From Oscillospiraceae bacterium (lineage in GTDB: Bacteria > Bacillota > Clostridia > Oscillospirales > Ruminococcaceae): DNA of 9,394 nt. The notes under the pieces were generated by a model. The model was not told the DNA's origin. It did no database searches and saw nothing but the letters and a program-made list of their open reading frames with translations. The position numbers and the translations under genes are program-made. Below are positions 1 to 6,153 of this stretch, in pieces. Location: positions 1-9,394 of the forward strand of contig JAHHUC010000066.1 in assembly GCA_020024215.1 (NCBI GenBank), written 5' to 3'. How positions within the stretch are numbered: the first letter of the stretch is position 1; the number at the start of each line of letters is the position of its first letter.

Positions 1-61
1 GTTCTCCAATTAAAGTAAAAAAGAGAAGACAGCCGTCTTTATAAAATTTAAAATTTAAGAG

Positions 62-98
62 AAATATCCATCGGCACTTCCGGTGGATATTTATTTTT
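62..98 (+). terminator. Rho-independent terminator
   Basis: A 13-bp stem (62-74 with 80-92) has one G-T wobble and a 5-base CACTT loop. It is followed by a T-rich tail (about 91-98). The T-run lies on the plus strand, so it most likely ends a plus-strand gene lying to the left of the window. The minus-strand exit is only moderately T-rich, so it may also weakly stop transcription coming down from mnmA. Confidence 0.75.
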
Positions 99-110
99 GA
101 GGTGAAAAGC

Positions 111-329
111 TCAATTTGAATTAAAGCCGTATTTTAAAATGCAGACAAAAAAATTCATTCCCTGAGTTTTCAATGTATCCTCCTTATAAGAACAGGGCAG
201 CATTTCATTTTCGCATATGCCCTTATTTAGCTTAAAGCCTATATAATTTACGGCTTCAAGATATATGACAGTAAGAGAGGTTTTCTCCAAAATCCGGCTT
301 ATGGAAATATTGTCTTTGATATAAAACAT
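111..329 (-). CDS. Small hypothetical open frame, doubtful (72 codons)
   Basis: I do not recognise this 72-residue frame. It begins with an ATG at 329 that has no ribosome binding site in front of it. The better signal is a GGAGG at 373-377 five bases before a TTG (367-365), but that TTG is in a different frame and meets a stop after 22 codons. One reading is a decayed small gene with a frameshift between the real start and this frame. The other is a chance open frame. The peptide has a mixed hydrophobic/charged composition, no signal peptide and no motif. The open frame is in phase with the stretch ending at 381 and is separated from it only by a TAA. Treat as unproven. Confidence 0.2.
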   Translation of the reverse strand: MFYIKDNISISRILEKTSLTVIYLEAVNYIGFKLNKGICENEMLPCSYKEDTLKTQGMNFFVCILKYGFNSN

Positions 330-380
330 ACCGCTTTTATCACAGGAAAAGATAACAATAAATCCAAAATATCCTCCGCC

Positions 381-550
381 TTACTTCTTCAGAAATTGCT
401 TGTAAGCTTTAGGAATACAGATTTTATAATAATTTTCTATAAAGGATATGCTTTCAACATCTGCTTTTTTCTCAGATTCCAATTCAAAAAGCAGTTTTTG
501 CCAATGCCCTTTATTTTTTTCTCAAAATCGAAGCTATTTATAATCGCACC
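381..550 (-). pseudogene. Decayed small ORF with probable frameshift
   Basis: Two minus-strand frames join at an A7 run (rc of 514-520) into one protein-like stretch. The first part reads GAIINSFDFEKK from about 550. After the homopolymer, the other frame continues as KGHWQKLLFELESEKKADVE and ends KAYKQFLKK at a TAA (381-383). The second segment has a plausible charged, helical composition, but neither frame has an ATG or a ribosome binding site. I read it as the remnant of a small gene just downstream of mnmA. No family is recognised. A slippage-prone A-run is also a place where a sequencing error could create a false frameshift. Confidence 0.3.
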
Positions 551-574
551 TTATAAAATCAGAGCAGGAAGATT

Positions 575-1624
575 TTACATCTTTTGAACCGAATCTATAA
601 TTCCGCCGCCTAAAACCTCATTTTCACGATAAAATACAGCCGATTGTCCCTTTGTGGGTGCTCTGCCTGCATTTTTTAGCCTGACACTTAAAAGGCTGCC
701 CTCCTTAGTTATGACAGCAGGCTGCATAGGTGATTTATATCTTGTCTTTACAAGACATGACAGAGGAAAAGCCGGCTCGCAGGATAAAAAGTTAAAATCC
801 CTTACCAAAAATGTGTCAGCCATAAGCTTGCTTTCATCAAGCGAAAGGGTGACATTGCCTGTGGAAAAATCAATGTCAGTTACAAATGCAGGGACGCCCA
901 AAGCTATTCCAAGCCCCTTCCTCTGACCTATGGTGTAGCGATAAAAGCCGTTATGTTGGCCCAATATATTCCCATCTTCATCCACAAAGCTGCCCTTTTT
1001 AGGCACATTGGCTCTATTTTCTTCAATAAAATCGCAATAGCTTCCCTCTTTTATGAAGCAAATATCCTGACTTTCAGGCCGGTCGGCTGTGGGTATGCCC
1101 GATTTTCTCACCATCTCCCGCAATTCATCCTTTGAATAATTCCAAAGTCCTAAGGGGAGAACCATTCTTGCCAATATATCCTGATTCAGGTTATATAAAA
1201 CATAGCTCTGATCTTTTTTTTCGTTGTCACCTTTGAAAAGATGATAAATTCCCTCAGAATCTTTTTCAATTTTGGCATAATGACCTGTTGAGATAAAGTC
1301 ACAGCCTAATTTTTTAGTGTCCTCAATAAATTTCCCGAATTTTATCGCCTTGTTGCAGAAAATGCAGGGATTGGGTGTTTCTGCATTAAGGTAGGAATCT
1401 ATAAAGGGATTTATTACAGAAGATGAAAATATATCTCTGTAATCTAAGACAATATGCTCTATATTCAAAGCTCTGCACACATTTTCGGCATCAAAAATAT
1501 CTTTTTGCTGTTCGTTTTGCAGCCGGTAGGTTATCCCCAAAACCTCATAGCCTTCCTTTTGCAATAAAAGAGCTGCTGCGGCACTGTCTACTCCTCCGCT
1601 TAAAGCAACTGCAATTTTTTTCAT
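575..1624 (-). CDS. mnmA: tRNA-specific 2-thiouridylase MnmA
   Basis: MnmA adenylates and then thiolates U34 of the tRNAs for Lys, Glu and Gln in the cytosol, giving the s2U base that supports codon reading. At 349 residues it is near normal family length. Visible motifs are the PP-loop ATP site SGGVDS (residues 9-14), the family segment ETPNPCIFCNKAIKFGKF (82-99), STGHYAKI (112-119), KDQSYVLY (137-144), and SQDICFI (185-191) with the second catalytic cysteine Cys189. Cys90 matches the first catalytic cysteine. Cys87 makes a CxxC with it, where the E. coli enzyme has Asp, so this is the CxxC...C type that may carry an iron-sulfur cluster (inference from family knowledge). The ATG at 1624 follows GGAGG by about 8 bases. 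The gene is single and divergent from the LUD-nadE pair. Confidence 0.97.
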   Translation of the reverse strand: MKKIAVALSGGVDSAAAALLLQKEGYEVLGITYRLQNEQQKDIFDAENVCRALNIEHIVLDYRDIFSSSVINPFIDSYLNAETPNPCIFCNKAIKFGKFIEDTKKLGCDFISTGHYAKIEKDSEGIYHLFKGDNEKKDQSYVLYNLNQDILARMVLPLGLWNYSKDELREMVRKSGIPTADRPESQDICFIKEGSYCDFIEENRANVPKKGSFVDEDGNILGQHNGFYRYTIGQRKGLGIALGVPAFVTDIDFSTGNVTLSLDESKLMADTFLVRDFNFLSCEPAFPLSCLVKTRYKSPMQPAVITKEGSLLSVRLKNAGRAPTKGQSAVFYRENEVLGGGIIDSVQKM

Positions 1625-1655
1625 AGGCTTACCTCCAAAGGGTACTTTTTTAGTT

Positions 1656-1684
1656 ATTATATCAGAAGAGGGATTGATTTAAAA
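1656..1684 (-). promoter_or_regulatory. Probable sigma-A promoter of mnmA (extended -10)
   Basis: On the minus strand a perfect TATAAT (1661-1656) is preceded by TG one base upstream, giving an extended -10. The -35 region is weak (TTTAAA or TTTTAA, spacer 16-17), as is usual with an extended -10. The start point would be near 1649, leaving a leader of about 25 nt before the mnmA ATG with its GGAGG. No comparable plus-strand promoter for the divergent operon was identified in the 97-bp gap. Confidence 0.6.
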
Positions 1685-1721
1685 GCATTTATATGAGAAA
1701 ATGAAGCTTGGAGATGATATT

Positions 1722-2309
1722 ATGAATATTGAAAAAACTGTAAAAAACCTTAACGCCAACGGATTTTCGGCAAGAGTCTTTGAAAATTCCAAAGAGGCAG
1801 GGGACTTTTTGGAAAATTATCTCAAGGACGAAGTAATAGGCATAGGCGGCTCAAAGACTGTAAATGATATGGGCCTTTACGATATTCTGTGTAAAAATAA
1901 CAAGGTGTATTGGCATTGGCTCAACAAGGAGGACAGGGATAAGTGCAGTGAGTTTACAGCCTATATATGTTCTGCAAACGCCGTTTCCGAAACAGGCGAG
2001 CTTGTAAACATAGACGGACACGGAAACAGAGTTGCATCAACCCTTTTTGGCCCCAAAAAGCTGTTTTTTGTTGTGGGTTGGAACAAGATTTGCCCCGACA
2101 TTTATTCTGCCATAGACAGGGCAAAAAATATAGCTGTTCCCTTAAATGCCAAAAGGCTTGGTGTGGAGGCCCCCGATACCAAGAAGGACGACTGCCTCGA
2201 TTTTGGCAAAGCCAGCAAAATATGCTCGGCGCTGACAATATACATGCGCCCCTGCTCATCCTTCAGTGAGGTAAATGTGCTGATTGTAAAGGAAGATTTA
2301 GGTTTTTAG
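1722..2309 (+). CDS. LUD-domain protein (LutC/YkgG family, 'lactate utilization')
   Basis: This is a 195-residue stand-alone member of the LUD (DUF162, LutC/YkgG) family. Its signature segments are GIGGSKTVND (40-49), SANAVSETGELVNIDGHGNR (84-103), GPKKLFFVVGWNKI (110-123) and NAKRLG (142-147), ending EDLGF. LutC is part of the LutABC lactate oxidation complex, but no LutA or LutB lies here. Many clostridial single-gene relatives have no tested role, so the lactate label is only a family name. Its substrate is unknown. An ATG at 1701 is in frame, but the ATG at 1722 has GGAG (1710-1713) eight bases upstream, so I chose 1722. The stop (2307-2309) overlaps the Shine-Dalgarno sequence of the NAD synthetase gene, so the two are probably translationally coupled. 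Confidence 0.88.
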   Translation: MNIEKTVKNLNANGFSARVFENSKEAGDFLENYLKDEVIGIGGSKTVNDMGLYDILCKNNKVYWHWLNKEDRDKCSEFTAYICSANAVSETGELVNIDGHGNRVASTLFGPKKLFFVVGWNKICPDIYSAIDRAKNIAVPLNAKRLGVEAPDTKKDDCLDFGKASKICSALTIYMRPCSSFSEVNVLIVKEDLGF

Positions 2310-2321
2310 GAGGAAGTGCCA

Positions 2322-4145
2322 ATGAATTCATTTGTCAGGATAAATGCCCTTGTCAACAGGTCTGTGGTGGGAAATCCCATAAAAAGCAAGGATAATATGA
2401 TAAATCTGATAGAAAAATCCTCTGCGGCAGATATAACTGTTTTTCCTTCTCTTTCACTTATGCCGCCTTCATCCGGCAGTCTTTTTTCACAGAAATATCT
2501 CATTGACAGGTGCAAGGAGGGCTTTTCTGCAATTTTGGAAAAAAGCCGGGATATGGAGGGCTATGTTATTTTCGGCCTGCCCATATGCGACTGCGGAAAG
2601 ATTGTGAGCGCAATAGTTGTTATGTATAGGGGAGAGATTTTGGGAATTCTTCCGGATTTTTCAAGCCATGAAAATCTTGAGGAAAGCTTTTCATCTCATT
2701 TTCTTCCCTTTAACAGCATATTCCAGTGCAGGGATTTGAGGTTTGCCATAGCCTCCTGCGACTGTGAAAATATGCTTACAACTGCATCGGGACTTTCCAA
2801 AAGCGGCTGCAACCTCATGATATTCATATCCTACGACCCCCATTTTGCAGGCAGATATCAAAAGCTTTTTGATACTGCAAGAATAATTTCACAGCAGTAT
2901 GATGTGGGTGTGCTTATTGTAAACGGCGGAATAAAGGATACATCCTCCCCATTTGTGTATGAGGGAATGGTGTGCCTTTTTGAAAACGGAAAAAACACCG
3001 TTTTTGAAGCGTCCTCGGATGAGGAAATAGCCGTTTCTTTTGATATAGACGGGGAGATGCTAAAGGGAAGAAATACAAATGGGGACAGCGAGGCAGTTTA
3101 TTACATTGAGCCTATAAGGAAAAGCGATGTGCTAAATGAAATTGACAAATTTCCCTTTGTGCCGCAAAAGGGCTTTATGAGGGATGTATATTTGGATGAG
3201 CTTTTTTCCCTGCAGGTTCAATCACTGGCAAAGCGGCTGGAAAATACAGGCATGAGACATGCGGTATTGGGTGTTTCGGGAGGTCTTGATTCCACATTGG
3301 CACTTATGGCTGCTGTGTGTGCATTTGATAAAGCCTCTCTCCCCAGAGAAAACCTCTATTGCATAACAATGCCCGGCTTTGGAACCAGCGACAGAACCTA
3401 TTACAATGCCCTGGGGCTTATGGAAAGCTTGGGTGTAACCAAGGAGGATATCTCCATAAGGGCATCTGTTCTTCAGCATTTTGAGGACATAGGGCACAAT
3501 CCCGATGATAAAAATGTAACATATGAAAATGCTCAGGCGCGGGAGAGGATGCAGATACTTATGGACATATCCAACGAGATAAACGGATTTGTCATAGGAA
3601 CAGGAGATCTCAGCGAGAGCGCTTTGGGATGGTGTACCTTTGGGGGAGATTCCATAGCAGGCTTTAATGTTAACATTTGTATTCCGAAAACTGTGGTCAG
3701 GCTTTTGGTTGAAAGGCTTGCTGTTACAAAAAAAATCGAGGGAACAGAAAGCTATCTCCTTGATGTTTTATCCACACCTGTATCTCCTGAGCTGCTGCCG
3801 TCTGACGAGCTGGGGGAAATAGCCCAGAAAACAGAGGAGATAATAGGCTCCTATGACCTGCATGATTTCTTTCTTTATTATCTTTTAAAATACGGATTTT
3901 CTCCCAAAAAGCTGTTTTTGTATGCCGCAAGGGCCTTTGGGGATGAATTCAGCGAAAGGGAAATAAAGGAAAAGCTGCTCACCTTCATAAAAAGATTTTA
4001 CCGCTCACAGTTTAAGAGGACAATGTCTCCTGATTGTGCGGATATTACAGAAATAAATCTTTCCAACAGAAATTTCAATATCCCATCCGATATGGATATC
4101 CAACATATATTGGATGAAATAGAGGAAATAGAGGCAAGGGATTAA
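2322..4145 (+). CDS. nadE: NAD synthetase, two-domain, with degenerate glutaminase half
   Basis: The protein (607 residues) makes NAD from deamido-NAD and ATP, normally taking ammonia from glutamine. Residues 1-260 are a nitrilase-fold glutaminase domain. The C-terminal synthetase domain has the P-loop SGGLDS (319-324), MPGFGTSDRTY (350-360), VTYENAQARER (399-409), IGTGDLSESALGWCT (425-439) and TPVSPELLP (485-493). In the glutaminase half, FPELS has become FPSLS (Ser43), the VPK lysine is Asp112 in LPDF, and the EICEDLW region reads ASCDCENM, retaining only Cys146. Two of three Glu-Lys-Cys residues are therefore lost, and the domain is shorter than usual. The usual YNGDHMSMY segment is FGGDSIAGF (440-448), also divergent. 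The enzyme is probably ammonia-dependent. ATG 2322 is preceded by AGGAGG (2308-2313) at 8 bases; a GTG at 2316 is too close. Confidence 0.93.
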   Translation: MNSFVRINALVNRSVVGNPIKSKDNMINLIEKSSAADITVFPSLSLMPPSSGSLFSQKYLIDRCKEGFSAILEKSRDMEGYVIFGLPICDCGKIVSAIVVMYRGEILGILPDFSSHENLEESFSSHFLPFNSIFQCRDLRFAIASCDCENMLTTASGLSKSGCNLMIFISYDPHFAGRYQKLFDTARIISQQYDVGVLIVNGGIKDTSSPFVYEGMVCLFENGKNTVFEASSDEEIAVSFDIDGEMLKGRNTNGDSEAVYYIEPIRKSDVLNEIDKFPFVPQKGFMRDVYLDELFSLQVQSLAKRLENTGMRHAVLGVSGGLDSTLALMAAVCAFDKASLPRENLYCITMPGFGTSDRTYYNALGLMESLGVTKEDISIRASVLQHFEDIGHNPDDKNVTYENAQARERMQILMDISNEINGFVIGTGDLSESALGWCTFGGDSIAGFNVNICIPKTVVRLLVERLAVTKKIEGTESYLLDVLSTPVSPELLPSDELGEIAQKTEEIIGSYDLHDFFLYYLLKYGFSPKKLFLYAARAFGDEFSEREIKEKLLTFIKRFYRSQFKRTMSPDCADITEINLSNRNFNIPSDMDIQHILDEIEEIEARD

Positions 4146-4183
4146 AAAAATAAAGCCGGGCTTTTGCCCGGCTTTATTTTTTT
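4144..4183. terminator. Bidirectional Rho-independent terminator
   Basis: A perfect GC-rich stem, AAAGCCGGGC (4152-4161) and GCCCGGCTTT (4166-4175), has a TTTT loop. It is flanked by an A-run on the left and a T-run on the right, which extend the pairing. It begins at the nadE stop codon and lies between convergent nadE and the AbrB-type gene, so it should end transcription from both sides. Confidence 0.95.
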
Positions 4184-4219
4184 AAGTAAGCTTAAATATT
4201 GATTTTACAATTTAATTTT

Positions 4220-4471
4220 CTAAAAATGCTTGCTGTTTTCCAATTCTTCTATGCATTTGCTGCAAACAATCTTTTCTTTAAATTCGCAAAGATTGTCAGA
4301 GCTTTTGCAAAATACACAGGTAGGCTGATATTTCTTAAGTATGATTTGATCAGAGTCAACATAAATCTCTATGGAGTCCCTCTCTGCAATGTCAAGAGTA
4401 CGGCGGAGTTCAATAGGAAGTACGATTCTTCCTAAATCATCAATCTTTCTGACAATTCCTGTAGTCTTCAT
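4220..4471 (-). CDS. AbrB/SpoVT-type transcriptional regulator with zinc ribbon
   Basis: This 83-residue DNA-binding protein starts with a swapped-hairpin AbrB/MazE/SpoVT domain: GIVRKIDDLGRIVLPIELRR (5-24) and LDIAERDSIEIYVDSDQIIL (26-45) are typical of AbrB-like transition-state regulators. The C-terminal part carries CVFC (52-55) and CSKC (70-73), a four-cysteine set expected to bind zinc. Bacillus AbrB lacks this, but clostridial relatives commonly have it. By family, it probably acts as a dimer or tetramer that represses or modulates stationary-phase and sporulation genes; its own targets cannot be read here. The ATG at 4471 follows AAAGG (4481-4485) at nine bases. It is monocistronic, with a strong sigma-A promoter and a shared terminator downstream. 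I leave the symbol blank because paralogues are common. Confidence 0.93.
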   Translation of the reverse strand: MKTTGIVRKIDDLGRIVLPIELRRTLDIAERDSIEIYVDSDQIILKKYQPTCVFCKSSDNLCEFKEKIVCSKCIEELENSKHF

Positions 4472-4541
4472 AATTAAAATCCTTTCTGACCGGTATTTAT
4501 AAATTGATTATTTAACCAATGCACCCATATTCCGTAAGGCT

Positions 4542-4570
4542 ATTATAACAAAAGGCTATATTCTTGTAAA
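4542..4570 (-). promoter_or_regulatory. Sigma-A promoter of the AbrB-type gene
   Basis: On the minus strand, TTTACA (4570-4565) and TATAAT (4547-4542) are separated by exactly 17 bases. This is a near-consensus vegetative promoter. The start point would be near 4535, giving a leader of about 64 nt before the ATG at 4471. The match suggests the regulator is made during growth. Confidence 0.75.
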
Positions 4571-5015
4571 GGTATAAATATGAAAAAATAAACATAATTT
4601 ACAAAATATCCTATAATTTATATATCAGCAAATGTGAAAATTTAAATAATTTAAAATTTTGAACTGTAAATTGCAGTAAAAGGAAAAATTTCCTGGAAAA
4701 TAGTTAAATATTTTTTGCTATACAAATTTTGGATGAGTAAAAAAACAGCCGCTGCAAATATCACAAGGCTTCCATATATAGAGAAAAATGGGTATAAATT
4801 GGCAATATGTAAGCAACAGCTGCTATAAATATGAAATCAGCTGACGAATAAGTATTCATAATAGAATGTTTTATGACAAAAAATGGCATAGACCGTATTT
4901 TGTTTTAAAATTGATTAAAAATTCAGAATAATTTCAAGGCCCGATTTTATTTTTACTGATCATAATATTTGGATATTAAGGCATAATGGTATAGTTTTTT
5001 GTTAAAACTAATACC
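4571..5015. other. AT-rich intergenic region, no confident gene
   Basis: About 445 bp without a supported gene. On the minus strand between 4859 and 4651, two frames could be joined by one shift into a short hydrophobic peptide (FIFIAAVAYILPIY, then GSLVIFAAAVFLLIQNLYSK). There is no ribosome binding site, so at best this is a decayed membrane protein gene. On the plus strand, 4733-4828 is a 31-codon ATG frame (starting MSKKTAAANITRLPY), also without a binding site. The two overlap, so at most one is real. No tRNA, riboswitch or clear repeat was seen. The right-hand end carries the presumed spoIIQ promoter. Confidence 0.4.
4960..4989 (+). promoter_or_regulatory. Possible sporulation-sigma promoter of spoIIQ
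   Basis: TCATA (4960-4964) and GGCATAATG (4980-4988) are separated by 15 bases. This partly fits the sigma-F/sigma-G pattern (GYATA, 15-16 bases, GGNNANANT), with mismatches. CATAAT-type boxes spaced 14 apart would also resemble sigma-E. No good sigma-A pair is present. A forespore sigma-F promoter is expected for spoIIQ from other spore-formers. The predicted leader is about 30-35 nt, and GGAGG lies at 5016-5020. The assignment is tentative. Confidence 0.3.
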
Positions 5016-5028
5016 GGAGGTGTAAAAT

Positions 5029-5745
5029 ATGTCAAACAATCCCTATGAAGAAAGTAAATTTGCCCATTTTTCCAGCAGCAAAGGCTTTTATGCAGTTATG
5101 GCTGCCTGTCTGATAGGCGCCGGTGCTTCAGGTGCATATTTTTTGACAAAGGACAATGCTGTAAAGGATGCACCGCAGCCTATGGTGCAGAATGATGAGA
5201 TAGAAAATGAAGAAAAGCCGATTGAGCCTATAAAATCTCAGGAAATAGTTTTCAAGACTAAGGAGGAAAAGCCGGATAATCCACCGCCGGAGCAGGAGAA
5301 AAATGACAGCAAGAAAGAGGAGATAAGTGTCAGCAAAACCGCTTTTATGGGTATGCTGCCCTGCAAGGGAGAGGTGAGGGACGGATTTTCCAACGGCGAG
5401 CTGGTCAAGGATGAAACTATGGGAGATTGGCGCACGCACAACGGAGTTGACATCATGGCATCAGAGGGAAGCGATGTGGTTGCCTTCTCCTCCGGAAAGG
5501 TGAGGGATATAAGAAATGATGCGCTTTGGGGAACTGTGGTGGAAATAGAGCATCCCGGCGCTGTCATATCCAAATATTGCGGACTTAGTGAGAATGTGCA
5601 GCTTACAAAAGGAGATTCTGTAAAGGCGGGAGATAAAATCGGAAATGTGGGATTTATTCCTGCCGAATCTGCAAAGGGAGCTCATCTTCACTTTGAACTC
5701 ACCGAAAAGGGCAAATACAAAAATCCTATGGAATTTATAAAGTAG
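5029..5745 (+). CDS. spoIIQ: SpoIIQ-like forespore M23/LytM-domain protein
   Basis: This is a 238-residue bitopic membrane protein. A short cytosolic N-terminus precedes one membrane segment (about 20-39, FYAVMAACLIGAGASGAYFL). A charged, Pro/Glu/Lys-rich linker (about 45-100) follows, then a LytM/M23 domain (about 105-238). Zinc ligands are visible as HNGVD (His137, Asp141) and HLHFEL (His219, His221). The catalytic His usual in the YAHL motif is absent (YCGL, 183-186), a change also typical of SpoIIQ relative to ordinary M23 endopeptidases. In known systems SpoIIQ sits in the forespore membrane and binds SpoIIIAH from the mother cell, for engulfment and late forespore gene expression. ATG 5029 follows GGAGG (5016-5020) at eight bases. 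The convergent spoVA genes support a sporulation locus. A generic M23 peptidase is the alternative. Confidence 0.82.
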   Translation: MSNNPYEESKFAHFSSSKGFYAVMAACLIGAGASGAYFLTKDNAVKDAPQPMVQNDEIENEEKPIEPIKSQEIVFKTKEEKPDNPPPEQEKNDSKKEEISVSKTAFMGMLPCKGEVRDGFSNGELVKDETMGDWRTHNGVDIMASEGSDVVAFSSGKVRDIRNDALWGTVVEIEHPGAVISKYCGLSENVQLTKGDSVKAGDKIGNVGFIPAESAKGAHLHFELTEKGKYKNPMEFIK

Positions 5746-5778
5746 AAAAAAGAAGGAGGTAAAAACTCCTTCTTTTTT
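5746..5778. terminator. Bidirectional terminator between spoIIQ and spoVAE
   Basis: A 13-bp perfect stem (5746-5758 with 5766-5778) has a 7-base loop, and A- and T-runs form its outer part. It starts immediately after the spoIIQ stop, and its right arm overlaps the spoVAE stop codon. It serves both convergent transcripts. Confidence 0.9.
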
Positions 5779-6148
5779 AATTCTTGTCCCCCGGATTGAA
5801 GATGACTGATATAAGAAGTCCGCTTATTACAGCCGTGGTTATTCCGGCTGATGATGCTGTAAGACCTCCTGTAAATATTCCCAGGAAGCCTTTTTCGGCA
5901 ACTGCCTCCTTAACTCCTGTGGCCAAAAGATTGCCGAATCCCAAAAGTGGCACAGAGGCTCCTGCTCCTGCAAATTTCAAAAACGGCTCATATACTCCAA
6001 CAGCTCCTAAGATTACACCTGTAACAACAAATCCAACCAGAATTTTAGGGGGCGTAAGCTTTGTAAAATCTATGAGAAGCTGCCCTATGGTGCATATAAC
6101 TCCGCCGGCAAGAAACGCTTTTATAACAGCAAAGATGAAATCATTCAT
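5777..6148 (-). CDS. spoVAE: Stage V sporulation protein AE (SpoVAE)
   Basis: This 123-residue integral membrane protein has several hydrophobic segments (about 3-24, 35-55, 62-78 and 100-117). It matches SpoVAE: FLAGGVICTIGQLLIDFTKL (12-31), ILVGFVVTGVILGAVGVYEP (36-55) and FAGAGASVPLLGFGNLLATG (59-78), ending with the ITTAVISGLLISVIFNP tail. SpoVAE belongs to the SpoVA channel that moves calcium-dipicolinate into the forespore and releases it on germination. The start at 6148 is chosen because AGGGG (about 6158-6162) lies nine bases upstream and homology begins there; the longer frame back to 6325 is a shadow of spoVAD. The spoVAD stop lies 5 bp upstream, as expected for spoVAC-D-E order. 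Since spoVAD is interrupted, transcription from the normal spoVA promoter would have to cross the element, or start inside it. Confidence 0.94.
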   Translation of the reverse strand: MNDFIFAVIKAFLAGGVICTIGQLLIDFTKLTPPKILVGFVVTGVILGAVGVYEPFLKFAGAGASVPLLGFGNLLATGVKEAVAEKGFLGIFTGGLTASSAGITTAVISGLLISVIFNPGDKN

Positions 6149-6153
6149 AAAAT

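Noticed and set aside
654..1626. Plus-strand frames opposite mnmA
   Set aside because: Antisense shadows of a clearly identified MnmA.
1954..2269. Two ~100-residue frames overlapping the LUD gene on both strands
   Set aside because: Both are shadows of the LUD gene, lacking binding sites and any family signature.
2316..2321. GTG start at 2316 for the NAD synthetase
   Set aside because: Only two bases after the AGGAGG; ATG 2322 has the proper spacing.
5128..5691. Several minus-strand frames opposite spoIIQ
   Set aside because: Shadows of the spoIIQ codon pattern, without starts or motifs.
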